Source: Pedobacter zeae (GTDB taxonomy: Bacteria; Bacteroidota; Bacteroidia; Sphingobacteriales; Sphingobacteriaceae). From it: DNA of 64,000 nt. The notes beneath the pieces were generated by a model, which worked only from the letters and a program-made list of their open reading frames with translations, had not been told where the DNA came from and did no database searches. The stretch covers positions 416,872 to 480,871 of the forward strand of contig NZ_JACIEF010000001.1 of the NCBI RefSeq assembly GCF_014196715.1, read 5' to 3'. Both the position numbers and the translations under genes were made by a program. How positions within the stretch are numbered: position 1 is the stretch's first letter; the number at the start of each line of letters is the position of its first letter. Below are positions 18,530 to 26,512 of this stretch, piece by piece.

Positions 18530-18910
18530 ATGAATTTACCAAAAAGGGCAGAGGACGCCCACTCGGCATTAGCTGCCGCATTTAATACTGGCGATCTGGC
18601 CACGGTTCTTAGTCTGTACGATACGTCAGGTGTCATTGTTCCTGAACCTGGAAAACCTGTATCAGGACGACAGGAATTTGAAGAAGCGGTTAAAGCGATC
18701 TTAGCCATTAAAGGAAGGATGGAAATCAATACCGTTTATTGTTTGCAAACCGGAAACCTTGCAGTGGGAAGATCGGAGTGGAATATTACCGACGGGGATG
18801 AAGTGAAAGTAAAGGCAAAAGGTATTGAGCTGATGAAGCAGGGAGAAGATGGGCTATGGAGAATTCTGATCGACCATGCTTTTGGAGCGGAAGCAGATCT
18901 GATCGCTTAG
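18530..18910 (+). CDS. SnoaL/NTF2-like (DUF4440) protein
   Basis: 126 aa. The helix-rich start (RAEDAHSALAAAFNTGDLATVLSLYDTSGVIV), PEPGKPVSGRQEFEEAVKAIL and the curved sheet ending GLWRILIDHAFG make the cone-shaped NTF2 fold of the DUF4440 group. These small cytoplasmic proteins bind or isomerise hydrophobic ligands, but no catalytic pair is identifiable. It sits 18 bp behind the PEP-mutase-like gene and should be co-transcribed. Confidence 0.82.
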   Translation: MNLPKRAEDAHSALAAAFNTGDLATVLSLYDTSGVIVPEPGKPVSGRQEFEEAVKAILAIKGRMEINTVYCLQTGNLAVGRSEWNITDGDEVKVKAKGIELMKQGEDGLWRILIDHAFGAEADLIA

Positions 18911-18925
18911 GGTTACCAATAACGC

Positions 18926-19062
18926 AAAAAAAAAATCGTCATTTCGAACCGGGTGCAATAGAGGTTAGAACCACGTAGCTCCCGTGAAGCTAAATCTGTT
19001 TTAGATAGATTTTTTCCTGAAAGTTCGGGATTAAGCTTCGGTCGAGTTGACGATTTTTTTTT
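18926..19062. repeat. 137-bp intergenic element with inverted GTCATTTCGA-type ends
   Basis: Left end AAAAAATCGTCATTTCGA and right end TCGAGTTGACGATTTTTT are near-perfect inverted repeats. The sequence between does not code. The same TCGAAATGACGATTT end is found at 31882-31896. It looks like a dispersed palindromic element; as RNA it could also fold into a terminator for the SnoaL gene. Confidence 0.6.
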
Positions 19063-19201
19063 GAATTTATACCGCCGATTTGCTTCAAGAAGCTTTATTT
19101 CAAATAGATAGAATGATGAAATAAGTTTAATTTCAGTTCCGATTCATCCTATTTTAAGGTCTTTAGCAGCAGTAATTTTGATCATAATAAAAAGATACAG
19201 G

Positions 19202-19681
19202 ATGAAAACAAACAAAATTTTATTGGCCATTTTACTGCTGATTACAGTTTGCCAAACCAGGGATATTCTGGATCCGGAAATAAGAAAAATACAGTGGAAT
19301 AAACAAAGGTTATTTAAAGTAGCAGTAAGATTTAGCCAATATTTAATTGCATTTGAAAAAGAAAGAACATCAGGAACAGTTCTCCATTTTATGAGAAAAG
19401 ATGATGCTTGCGAAAGTATTTGCCTGAGTTTTAAATTACCTTTGATCTGCGCGAATACTGTAACATCATTTGACCCCCATCGTCTTAATCAAAATCTTAA
19501 AATTATGATCGTCTTAAAATCAGACTATTTCAGTTCGCATGAGCGCCTTACCCGTTTTATCAACGAAAACCACATTAAACGTGAAGATATTTTAGCCATT
19601 ACACAGGCTCCCGGCTGCTTTGCCATCTTTTTTTACGCTGATGATGCTGTTGTAGAAATTACACACGGATTGTTTTCCTGA
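19202..19681 (+). CDS. Hypothetical protein with N-terminal signal or anchor
   Basis: 159 aa from the ATG at 19202, chosen because it begins a hydrophobic export segment (MKTNKILLAILLLITVCQT); the upstream ATG at 19178 adds only charged residues. The rest is mixed alpha/beta with no known motif: LFKVAVRFSQYLIAFEKER, RKDDACESICLSFKLPLICAN with three cysteines, and HLKIKREDILAITQAPGCFAIFF-like C-terminal strands. No family recognised. It converges on the DeoR gene with 17 bp between stops and has no operon partner. Confidence 0.55.
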   Translation: MKTNKILLAILLLITVCQTRDILDPEIRKIQWNKQRLFKVAVRFSQYLIAFEKERTSGTVLHFMRKDDACESICLSFKLPLICANTVTSFDPHRLNQNLKIMIVLKSDYFSSHERLTRFINENHIKREDILAITQAPGCFAIFFYADDAVVEITHGLFS

Positions 19682-19698
19682 TGAGAACCTTCGTTATC

Positions 19699-20451
19699 TC
19701 AAACAGTTACCGAAAGCACGGATATCCCTTTTGTTTCGAACTCAGTAACATCAGGGTTATTGTAGTCGGTAACTAAAATATTCACCAGCGATAAATCATT
19801 AAACTTTAAGTACGATGTTTTTCCTACTTTACGGGCATCACAAAGTATATAAACACAATCGCTTTGCAATGCCATAGCCAGGGTATTCGAAGCTTCATGC
19901 TCACTGCCGGCATATAATCCCTCCACGGTAATCCCATCTACCCCTAAAAAAGCTTTTGAAGCACGGTATCTGGCAATATGTTCATATGCTGTAGTTCCGT
20001 GAACGGCTTGCCTGGTTGCATCAACTTCCCCTCCAATAAGATTAATGGTTACTGCACTGTCCAGTAATTCATTTACTACAGGTAGTGAATTGGTAATCAC
20101 CTTTATTTTTTTGTTTTTGATAAATTGGCATAACCTGAAGGCCGTGCTTCCGCAGTCTATAAATATCACATCGCCATCAATAATGTCTGCTGCAGCCCTT
20201 TTACAGATCGCATCTTTTGCTTTAATATTTACCCCAGCTTTATTGACAAATGAAACCGGCTTAATTACTTCACTTATTTTCATTGCCCCACCATGGGTGC
20301 GGTACAGGAGTCCATTAGCAGCCATAGCGGTCAGGTCTCTTCGTACGGTAACTTCAGATACATTAATTTCGGCTGCTAACTGCCTGATCTCTACTTCGCC
20401 AAACTTCTCTAAAAGCTCAAGGATTTTATATGCCCTTTTTTGAAATGTCAT
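19699..20451 (-). CDS. DeoR/GlpR family transcriptional repressor
   Basis: 250 aa from the ATG at 20451, where the family opening MTFQKRAYKILELLEKFGEV begins; a start at 20484 adds an unlikely tail. The N-terminal winged helix reads VEIRQLAAEINVSEVTVRRDLTAM, followed by LLYRTHGGA. The C-terminal domain is the DeoR sugar-phosphate sensor (ADIIDGDVIFIDCGSTAFRLCQF, ITNSLPVVNELLDS, LIGGEVDATRQAVHGTTA, KAFLGVDGI). It is divergent from a Nudix gene, with a direct-repeat operator in the 55-bp gap, so it probably represses itself and the Nudix gene. The effector is probably a sugar phosphate. Confidence 0.92.
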   Translation of the reverse strand: MTFQKRAYKILELLEKFGEVEIRQLAAEINVSEVTVRRDLTAMAANGLLYRTHGGAMKISEVIKPVSFVNKAGVNIKAKDAICKRAAADIIDGDVIFIDCGSTAFRLCQFIKNKKIKVITNSLPVVNELLDSAVTINLIGGEVDATRQAVHGTTAYEHIARYRASKAFLGVDGITVEGLYAGSEHEASNTLAMALQSDCVYILCDARKVGKTSYLKFNDLSLVNILVTDYNNPDVTEFETKGISVLSVTV

Positions 20452-20470
20452 AAATAATGATTTAATTCGA

Positions 20471-20504
20471 TCAAAAATAATCATAAAAAATCAAAAATAA
20501 TCAT
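20471..20504. promoter_or_regulatory. Operator-like direct repeat for the DeoR-type regulator
   Basis: Two exact 14-bp copies of TCAAAAATAATCAT (20471-20484, 20491-20504) with a 20-bp period, two helical turns, in the gap between divergent starts. The second copy ends two bases before the Nudix ATG. Confidence 0.65.
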
Positions 20505-20506
20505 TC

Positions 20507-21085
20507 ATGAAACCTGTTAATATTCTGAAAACAGAAATTTTATCCGATAATTGGTATACCCTCAAAAAAGTAAGTTTCGAAATGACCGGAAATAATGGTG
20601 TTAAATCTATTTTAGAACGCGAGGCTTATGACAGGGGTAATGGCGCTACAATTTTGTTGTATAATCAACAATCTAAAAAGATTGTCCTTACCCGCCAGTT
20701 CAGAATTCCCACATTTATTAATGGAAATGATACAGGTTACCTGATTGAGTGCTGTGCCGGACTGTTGGATGAGGATAATCCGGAAGATTGTATCAGGAGA
20801 GAAACCGAGGAAGAAACCGGATTTAGAATTGCCCGGGTAGAAAAAGTTTTCGAGGCCTATATGTCGCCAGGCTCGGTTACCGAGCGCTTATACTTTTTTG
20901 TGGCGGCCTATTCACATGAAATGAAACGGCATAACGGAGGAGGACTGCAAGAAGAAAATGAAGACATAGAAGTACTGGAATTGCCTTTCGAAAGGGCATT
21001 GGAAATGATAACTACGGGAGAAATAAAAGATGGCAAAACCATTATGCTTCTGCAGTATGCCCAGTTAAAGGGATTGATGTTGTAG
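20507..21085 (+). CDS. NudK-type Nudix hydrolase (GDP-mannose pyrophosphatase-like)
   Basis: 192 aa. The pattern YDRGNGATILLYNQQSKKIVLTRQFRIPTFINGND and LIECCAGLLD is diagnostic of the NudK branch, which splits GDP-mannose into GMP and mannose-1-phosphate. The Nudix box is AGLLDEDNPEDCIRRETEEETGF; the catalytic RETEEE core is intact, while the first Gly and the second Glu positions are Ala and Asp. The leader before the ATG is the DeoR operator repeat, so translation must start almost on it. Regulation by a sugar-phosphate repressor fits a role in sugar-nucleotide turnover. Confidence 0.85.
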   Translation: MKPVNILKTEILSDNWYTLKKVSFEMTGNNGVKSILEREAYDRGNGATILLYNQQSKKIVLTRQFRIPTFINGNDTGYLIECCAGLLDEDNPEDCIRRETEEETGFRIARVEKVFEAYMSPGSVTERLYFFVAAYSHEMKRHNGGGLQEENEDIEVLELPFERALEMITTGEIKDGKTIMLLQYAQLKGLML

Positions 21086-21127
21086 CGGAATGTTTGAATT
21101 TTGCAATGATTTATTTGATTTGCGTAA

Positions 21128-21157
21128 TTGTTCTTATTGAACTGCTGTTTACATTTG
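21128..21157 (+). promoter_or_regulatory. Bacteroidota promoter TTG-N19-TACATTTG
   Basis: The only site in the window where I find both a -33 TTG (21128-21130) and a -7 TAnnTTTG (21150-21157) at the expected 19-bp spacing; 27 bp before the alcohol dehydrogenase start. Confidence 0.6.
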
Positions 21158-21184
21158 TTATGGTTTAATTAATTTTAAATTTTT

Positions 21185-22228
21185 ATGATAGCAACAAAAG
21201 GATATGCGGCACAAAATGCCGAAACGGATTTAGCACCCTGGAATTTTGAGCGTAGGGAAGTGGGACCTCATGACGTGCAGTTCGAAATACTTTTCTGTGG
21301 GGTTTGCCACTCAGACCTGCACCAGATTAAAAATGATTGGTTTCCGGGAATATTCCCAATGGTTCCGGGGCATGAAATTGTGGGCAGGGTGATAAAGGTT
21401 GGCGACCATGTTAAGAAATTTAAGGTAGGCGATCTTGCGGGTACAGGTTGTATGGTAGATTCCTGCCAGATCTGCGAAAACTGCAAGCAGGGGCTTGAAC
21501 AATATTGTTTAGAAGGAAATACCCAAACTTACAATAGTTTAGAAAGAGATGGTAAAACACCAACTTATGGTGGATATTCCAATACGATTGTGGTAAGAGA
21601 AGAATTTGTACTTCATGTACCAGACAAATTAAATCTTGCTGCGGTAGCACCACTTTTATGTGCCGGGATTACCACTTACTCTCCATTAAGACATTGGAAA
21701 GTTGGAAAAGGGCATAAACTGGCCGTACTGGGCTTAGGTGGTTTGGGCCATATGGCGGTGAAGTTCGGTGTAGCTTTTGGTGCTGAAGTAACAGTATTGA
21801 GCACTTCGCCTAAAAAAGAAGAAGATGCCAAAAAATTGGGTGCCCATCATTTTGTGGTTACTACCGATCCTGCTCAGGTTAAAGCAGCCAGAGGTACATT
21901 CGACTTTATACTGGACACTGTATCTGCAGAACATGATTTTAACATGTACCTTTCCTTATTGAGAACAAACGGGGTACACATTTGTGTAGGTGTTCCGCCT
22001 AAACCGGCAGAAATTGCTGCTTTCAGTTTGCTGGGCGGTAGAAAAAGTCTGGCCGGATCAGGTATCGGTGGTATTGCCGAAACTCAGGAAATGCTTGATT
22101 TCTGCGCAGAAAACAACATTGTATCTGATATTGAACTGATTGATATTAAAGATATTCATCAGGCCTACGAGCGCATGCTAAAAGGCGATGTGCGTTACAG
22201 GTTTGTAATCGATATGGCTACATTGTAA
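21185..22228 (+). CDS. Zinc-dependent NAD(P) alcohol/aldehyde reductase (CAD family)
   Basis: 347-aa medium-chain dehydrogenase of the cinnamyl-alcohol-dehydrogenase/YahK type. The catalytic zinc ligands are in CGVCHSDLHQIKNDW and GHEIVGRV, the structural zinc site is CMVDSCQICENCKQGLEQYC, and the coenzyme fold is LAVLGLGGLGHMAVKFG, with STSPKKE after the second strand suggesting NADPH. These enzymes reduce a broad set of aldehydes. It is monocistronic, with its own promoter and a strong terminator. Confidence 0.92.
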   Translation: MIATKGYAAQNAETDLAPWNFERREVGPHDVQFEILFCGVCHSDLHQIKNDWFPGIFPMVPGHEIVGRVIKVGDHVKKFKVGDLAGTGCMVDSCQICENCKQGLEQYCLEGNTQTYNSLERDGKTPTYGGYSNTIVVREEFVLHVPDKLNLAAVAPLLCAGITTYSPLRHWKVGKGHKLAVLGLGGLGHMAVKFGVAFGAEVTVLSTSPKKEEDAKKLGAHHFVVTTDPAQVKAARGTFDFILDTVSAEHDFNMYLSLLRTNGVHICVGVPPKPAEIAAFSLLGGRKSLAGSGIGGIAETQEMLDFCAENNIVSDIELIDIKDIHQAYERMLKGDVRYRFVIDMATL

Positions 22229-22250
22229 TTTTGACCGGATCAAAAATTAT

Positions 22251-22290
22251 GGGGATTTAGGGATATTAATGTTTCTAAATCCCCTTTTTT
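22251..22290 (+). terminator. Intrinsic terminator
   Basis: Stem GGGGATTTAG / CTAAATCCCC, 14-base loop, then at least six T; also overlaps the end of the convergent gene. Confidence 0.85.
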
Positions 22291-23177
22291 TAAAAAGTGT
22301 CTTTATAATCTAAAACATGCCCGTTTTTCTCTACAAATTCGGCCAGGGGGATGTGGTGTTCGGATTCTACTTTCGCAACCTGCCTTTCATTTTCAGTTAA
22401 CAGGTTACCCAATGTATTCAGCGAATCTTTAAGGTAAGATACGGATAACATCCGTGAAATCCTGTTTCTGATTTTATCAGCAAGAAATAATTCGACCATG
22501 ATCAGGCTGATCAGAAAAAGGTAATGGTTAAAGATAATGTTATTGGTTCTTCGGGCAAAGGTGGGGAGGCCAAGTACTCCAAAAAATAAATCTATAATTA
22601 AAGGAATGCCGATAATTGCGATGAGTGAAAAACCGTTAACCTTTAATGCAATTTCTTTTTCGGCTTTTCTGAGTTGTTCACTAAGGGCAGAAAACTTGCT
22701 TTTAAAAGGAATTTCCCTGTTATGCTGCTGTTGCTCCAGTTTTTGAAGTGCTTTACCGTGTTCGATATCGATTTTCCGCACCTGCTCTACAATGTGCGTT
22801 TCGGCATTGTTCAGCTTTTCCTGATCTTCTACTATAGATTCCTGTTCGGCAATAATCTTGTCCATAATCAACAGGTCTTCCGGGATACCATGACGAAGTT
22901 TTTGTTCTGCAGCTATAATGCGGTTATCCAATTGTTTAAACTGCCTTTTAAGTTCGGTAATTTCTTTATTAAAATGCTCTTTTTTTTGAGCATAGGTATT
23001 TTCGAGGCTGTTAAGTGCCGCAACGTATTCGAAATCTGCCAGAAGCTGTTCGTTACCGGCAAAACGCTGATAAAGCCCATTTAATTTGATGAATAGCTCG
23101 CCGATTGATTTTTCCGGATCAGAAAGATCATTTCGGTATGCTTCCAGATCTTTTTCGGATAATGAAGGTATGGGCAT
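22290..23177 (-). CDS. Hypothetical coiled-coil membrane protein
   Basis: 295 aa, family not recognised. Residues ~55-175 are long amphipathic helices with heptads (KKEHFNKEITELKRQFKQLDNRI, AEQKLRHGIPEDLLIMDKIIAEQESI), followed by two hydrophobic segments (FSLIAIIGIPLIIDLFFGVLGL and NHYLFLISLIMVELFLADKI) and a short soluble tail. It reads as an inner-membrane protein with a cytoplasmic coiled coil. It is monocistronic and converges on the dehydrogenase. A role in envelope scaffolding is possible but unsupported. Confidence 0.6.
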   Translation of the reverse strand: MPIPSLSEKDLEAYRNDLSDPEKSIGELFIKLNGLYQRFAGNEQLLADFEYVAALNSLENTYAQKKEHFNKEITELKRQFKQLDNRIIAAEQKLRHGIPEDLLIMDKIIAEQESIVEDQEKLNNAETHIVEQVRKIDIEHGKALQKLEQQQHNREIPFKSKFSALSEQLRKAEKEIALKVNGFSLIAIIGIPLIIDLFFGVLGLPTFARRTNNIIFNHYLFLISLIMVELFLADKIRNRISRMLSVSYLKDSLNTLGNLLTENERQVAKVESEHHIPLAEFVEKNGHVLDYKDTF

Positions 23178-23415
23178 AGTAGATTAAAAAACTAAAATTA
23201 TGAAAAATATTTCTGCTTGAAGGAATTATAAAAGCTGTTTTCCGTTCAAATGTTCCATTATTACAATTAAACTATTTTTTTTACAATCTAGTGTATGCAG
23301 TGGTTCCAAAGCACATTTTTTCAGTAATACAATGTTATTATTCGTCCGTTTAAAAACGGGGATTTAATCGATCGAAATATTTTTTTCATTTTTTTATCAG
23401 TTTAATAAATTATTA

Positions 23416-23515
23416 TATATTTGTATTAAGCAAGGGGTGAGAGCCTTGCATCAATCTTTGATTGAGAGCGTTAATTTAGATAAGGTTACAACATGATTTG
23501 TTGTAACCTTTTTTT
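23416..23515 (+). ncRNA. Candidate small RNA with three hairpins and terminator
   Basis: A -7 element TATATTTG (23416-23423) is followed at once by hairpin 1 GCAAGG/CCTTGC (23430-23449, loop GGTGAGAG), hairpin 2 TCAATC/GATTGA (23451-23465) and a strong terminator AAGGTTACAAC/GTTGTAACCTT (23482-23510) with a T-tract. No ORF fits between. The predicted transcript is about 87 nt, free-standing between genes on other strands or 150 bp away. I do not recognise the family. Confidence 0.65.
23482..23515 (+). terminator. Terminator of the candidate small RNA
   Basis: 11-bp perfect stem, 7-base loop, T-tract. Confidence 0.85.
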
Positions 23516-23520
23516 ATACC

Positions 23521-23670
23521 TTATAAATAATTCAACAATTTTTCTACTTTAGGGAAAGCAAATGCATGCGTTTTCGCCGAAATTAAAATATCCTGTAAAG
23601 GGGTAGGAGAAGAAGTGATATAAAACGGCCATTTATGCTCATTTAAATATGCTTTAAAACTATATGCCAA
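23521..23670 (-). pseudogene. Small ORF or gene remnant without ATG
   Basis: A minus-strand frame between stops reads ...AYLNEHKWPFYITSSPTP then LQDILISAKTHAFAFPKVEK and ends LLNYL. Composition is protein-like, but there is no ATG; a TTG at 23670 would give 49 aa and overlap the divergent Nudix start by 7 bp. It could be the surviving C-terminus of a lost gene or a real small protein. No family recognised. Confidence 0.35.
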
Positions 23671-24275
23671 GAAACTATAGAATTTATATCAACGATAATA
23701 CCTTGTTCATCTCTGATTTTTTACCAGAACAGAAAGAGAAAATACAGCAGCTTGAATTTCAGGATTTTAATCTGCAGACGTTCTACAAAAAATTAAAAAA
23801 CGGGTCTAAAAAGAGTTATATTTTCTTGACAAAAAATCCGAAAGAAACCTTTCAGAAATTAAAGAAAGACTGTACCATTATTAAAGCCGCAGGCGGTTTG
23901 GTAGAAAGCGCGAATGGCAATTACCTTTTTATCTTTAGGAATAAAAAGTGGGATCTGCCCAAAGGAAAACTTGAAGAGGATGAGAAAATGAAGGAAGCCG
24001 CAGTTCGGGAGGTAGAGGAAGAATGTGGGATCAGGGTTTTTAAACGGGAAGAAAAGCTTTGTAAAACCTATCATGTGTATCCGATGGGAACCAAAATGGT
24101 GATCAAGAAAACCAATTGGTACAAAATGAAGGTTAAAGGTGAACCTAAATTGGTACCTCAAAAAGAGGAAGGTATTGATGAAGCGGTTTGGCTGGATAAA
24201 AACCACATTTCGCCTGTGATTAAAAATACATTTCCTTCTATTATGGATGTATTGAGGGCCGGCGGGATTTTGTAG
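23664..24275 (+). CDS. Nudix hydrolase
   Basis: 203 aa. A perfect Nudix box starts at the G of DLPKGKLEEDEKMKEAAVRE and runs on through VEEECGI, giving GX5EX7REUXEEXGU. The N-terminal ~70 residues (MPRNYRIYINDNTLFISDFL and on) are a separate small domain seen in the Bacteroidota version of this protein. Hydrolyses a nucleoside diphosphate linked to another moiety; substrate unknown. Relatives commonly lie next to pyrE, but here they are 7 kb apart. Monocistronic. Confidence 0.85.
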   Translation: MPRNYRIYINDNTLFISDFLPEQKEKIQQLEFQDFNLQTFYKKLKNGSKKSYIFLTKNPKETFQKLKKDCTIIKAAGGLVESANGNYLFIFRNKKWDLPKGKLEEDEKMKEAAVREVEEECGIRVFKREEKLCKTYHVYPMGTKMVIKKTNWYKMKVKGEPKLVPQKEEGIDEAVWLDKNHISPVIKNTFPSIMDVLRAGGIL

Positions 24276-24289
24276 ATTCCTCTGTTGCC

Positions 24290-24372
24290 ATCGTCATGCT
24301 GAACTTGTTTCAGCATCTTTTTACCACAGATATCTTGTGGTGTCAGATATTTCTATCTGACACAGATCGGAA
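24290..24372. repeat. Cluster of three palindromic repeats
   Basis: In series: ATGCTGAA-N5-TTCAGCAT (24296-24316), ACCACA-N7-TGTGGT (24323-24341) and TGTCAGATA-N4-TATCTGACA (24341-24362). The first recurs at 40889-40909, the third at 49142-49159, and the second resembles 40762-40782. Dispersed intergenic repeats rather than a gene. Confidence 0.6.
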
Positions 24373-24451
24373 CAATTATAGATGGGATTTCGACGTACTT
24401 TAACTGTTAGCTGGTAACAGCTGACAGCAACAATACATCTGACAGCACAGA

Positions 24452-25057
24452 TTACTCATAATCCAATTCATCAACTACTTTTTTAACCTGTTTTAGATAT
24501 CTGCCGTAATAAAACCAGGCCCATAGTTCGGTTATTACTCCAATAATCAGAATCGTAATAAAACAGTTCAATATCAGGAATACAGGGGATAAATTAGTTA
24601 AAATCTTTGCAAAAACAGAGGCTTTCTCAATAAAGAGGTAGGCTGACATAAATCCTACCGCTATAAAAGCAATAATATAGGTGAGGGCTTTATATAACTC
24701 AACGTTCAGTTTCATTTCATAATAAAACCAGAGGATATTTTTGCGGGTATCCATACTCATATCGTAAGAATTTTTATAAAACGTATAGAATTTAAAAAAA
24801 TAGTAAGCAGTAAAACCGCAGGTGGTGGCATATGTAATGAGATACACCTGTTTTATGGCTGTTGAAAATCCCGCCAGGAAAGGGATAAAAACCATCAATA
24901 GCAGAAAGAAAAGTTGATAATAAAACTCATGTTTCATTTTCGCCCTAATCTTGTCGATAGGAGTATTAGCCTGCTTTATTTTAAGCATGTCGGTAGAAAT
25001 GTTGTTTCCTTCTGAACTTTCAGCATTCCATTCATTTTTTATATCGTCAAAATTCAT
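24452..25057 (-). CDS. Membrane protein coupled to an ECF sigma factor
   Basis: 201 aa, no named family. An N-terminal cytoplasmic segment (MNFDDIKNEWNAESSEGNNI) precedes about four transmembrane segments (FYYQLFFLLLMVFIPFLAGF, VYLITYATTCGFTAYYFF, ALTYIIAFIAVGFMSAYLFI, LILNCFITILIIGVITELWAWF). It overlaps the end of the sigma gene by 11 bp, so translation is coupled, the usual layout for an anti-sigma factor. No zinc-finger or FecR motif is present; the role as membrane anti-sigma is inferred from position only. Confidence 0.65.
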   Translation of the reverse strand: MNFDDIKNEWNAESSEGNNISTDMLKIKQANTPIDKIRAKMKHEFYYQLFFLLLMVFIPFLAGFSTAIKQVYLITYATTCGFTAYYFFKFYTFYKNSYDMSMDTRKNILWFYYEMKLNVELYKALTYIIAFIAVGFMSAYLFIEKASVFAKILTNLSPVFLILNCFITILIIGVITELWAWFYYGRYLKQVKKVVDELDYE

Positions 25058-25550
25058 AACCGTTTTTCTTTATGATGAATTGTAATTTTTCTTTTGTTCT
25101 GTTGAGTTTAACACGGGCATTAACTTCGCTTATTCCCAGGTTTCCGGCGATATCACGATGGGATTGGTTTTCGAGAAAGAGGAAGATTAATGCTTTTTCA
25201 ATTGCATTTAATTCTTGAACGGCAGTGTATAAATAGGTCAGTTTTTCTTCTTTTCCTTCATTTTCGTTTATATCCATTACATCGATGTTCTCATCCAACG
25301 GTGCTTTGTCTACTTTTTTGTTATCCTTTTTAAAATAGACTAAGGCCGTATTTAAACACACACGGTACATCCAAGTGGTAAACTTGCTGTTTCCTTTAAA
25401 AGTAGGGTAGGCTTTCCATAGCTGCAGTATAATTTCCTGAAACAGATCACGTTGATCTTCAGCATCGTTCATATACATTTTGGAAATCTTATGTATAATC
25501 GCTTTGTGCTGATTGATCAGGTTGAGAAATATATTTTCTGTTTCTTTCAT
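25047..25550 (-). CDS. ECF RNA polymerase sigma factor
   Basis: 167 aa. Region 2 reads MYMNDAEDQRDLFQEIILQLWKAYPTFKGNSKFTTWMYRVCLNTAL, and region 4 is YTAVQELNAIEKALIFLFLENQSHRDIAGNLGISEVNARVKLNRTKEKL. It directs polymerase to its own promoter set. It is translationally coupled to a membrane protein. The minus-strand sequence before it (TGTAACG at 25583-25589, then CCTATT) is compatible with an autoregulated ECF promoter. Confidence 0.93.
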   Translation of the reverse strand: MKETENIFLNLINQHKAIIHKISKMYMNDAEDQRDLFQEIILQLWKAYPTFKGNSKFTTWMYRVCLNTALVYFKKDNKKVDKAPLDENIDVMDINENEGKEEKLTYLYTAVQELNAIEKALIFLFLENQSHRDIAGNLGISEVNARVKLNRTKEKLQFIIKKNGYEF

Positions 25551-25564
25551 TGTATTCCGAATAG

Positions 25565-25589
25565 GTAACAGATTTTTAAAAACGTTACA
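25565..25589 (-). promoter_or_regulatory. Possible autoregulated ECF promoter
   Basis: Minus strand TGTAACG followed after about 14 bases by CCTATT, 15-40 bp before the sigma start. Only one copy seen, so weak. Confidence 0.3.
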
Positions 25590-25606
25590 ATTAAGTTAAA
25601 AATATA

Positions 25607-25858
25607 TTTAACCACAGATAAAGAAGATGAACGCAGATGAGATCTTAAAAAATAAAAATCATCACGATCCGATAGCTAGCAATGAAGGGAAGGACTGATA
25701 CTATGCGAAGGTCTATAGTTGGCACATCATAACTAACACAGAAATCATGCTATATAAGTAAGCTGGTTATGCCAATAAACACATCATATAGGAACCCTTA
25801 AGAGAAATATTCTTTAGACAAACCTGGATTTAAATCTGTGTTTACCTATGGTTAATAA
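25607..25858. repeat. Intergenic element bounded by inverted TTAACCACAGAT
   Basis: Left end TTTAACCACAGAT (25607-25619), right end ATCTGTGTTTACCTATGGTTAA (about 25834-25855). No coding frame inside. Similar ends bound the gap at 27927-28127. Confidence 0.45.
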
Positions 25859-25861
25859 AAA

Positions 25862-26323
25862 CTATAAAAAGCTAAGTGCCTCTTTAGGTACAAATGGACT
25901 TACATCACCTTGGTTTCTTAAAATATCGCGAACAATGGTTGAGCTGATGGCCGAGTATTCGGGTTTGCTTAAAAGCAGGATGGTTTCTACCTCCGGCATC
26001 ATGGTCTGATTGATCTGTGCAATGGCCCTTTCATATTCGAAATCGGCAGCAGAGCGGATACCGCGAACCATATATGTAGCATCAATTTTCCTGCAAAAAT
26101 CTACCGTTAAGCCTTCGTAGGTCTGAATTTCAATGTTCTGGTAGCCTTTAAAAACAGTTTGTAAGATCTGAAGGCGTTGTTCGGCACTTAAAAAATTCTG
26201 TTTGGAACTGTTTAAGCCAATACCAACTACAATTTTATCGAAAAGTGGAATAGCCCGTTGCAGAATGTTTACATGGGCAATGGTTATCGGATCAAACGAG
26301 CCTGGAAATAACGCTATCTTCAT
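25862..26323 (-). CDS. coaD: Phosphopantetheine adenylyltransferase
   Basis: 153 aa, usual family length. Transfers AMP from ATP to 4'-phosphopantetheine, the penultimate step of coenzyme A synthesis. The nucleotidyl-transferase motif is FPGSFDPITIAHVNIL (T-x-A-H in place of T/H-x-G-H), and the second motif is SAISSTIVRDI; YMVRGIRSAADFEYE is the family-specific phosphopantetheine-binding segment. It is 190 bp after rsmD on the same strand, so probably a separate transcript. Identity is secure. Confidence 0.96.
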   Translation of the reverse strand: MKIALFPGSFDPITIAHVNILQRAIPLFDKIVVGIGLNSSKQNFLSAEQRLQILQTVFKGYQNIEIQTYEGLTVDFCRKIDATYMVRGIRSAADFEYERAIAQINQTMMPEVETILLLSKPEYSAISSTIVRDILRNQGDVSPFVPKEALSFL

Positions 26324-26512
26324 GATTCAAATATAGATTTTTATGGTGAGATGAGGAATAGTTTAGCGCCTGGTGTTTGGAGGTTAATGTGAATGGACTG
26401 ATGAGCTAATTTTCCGTCATCAAAATAAGCAATTACCCCTTAACTCATCCTGAGCCTACAGTTGGCACCTGCATTGAACTAATGACCAATGACTAATGAA
26501 CCCATGACCAAT

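Noticed and set aside
23430..23450. Thiamine (TPP) riboswitch suggested by GGGGTGAGAG
   Set aside because: The rest of the TPP core is missing, and the hairpin is closed by perfect GCAAGG/CCTTGC pairing with no thiamine gene downstream.
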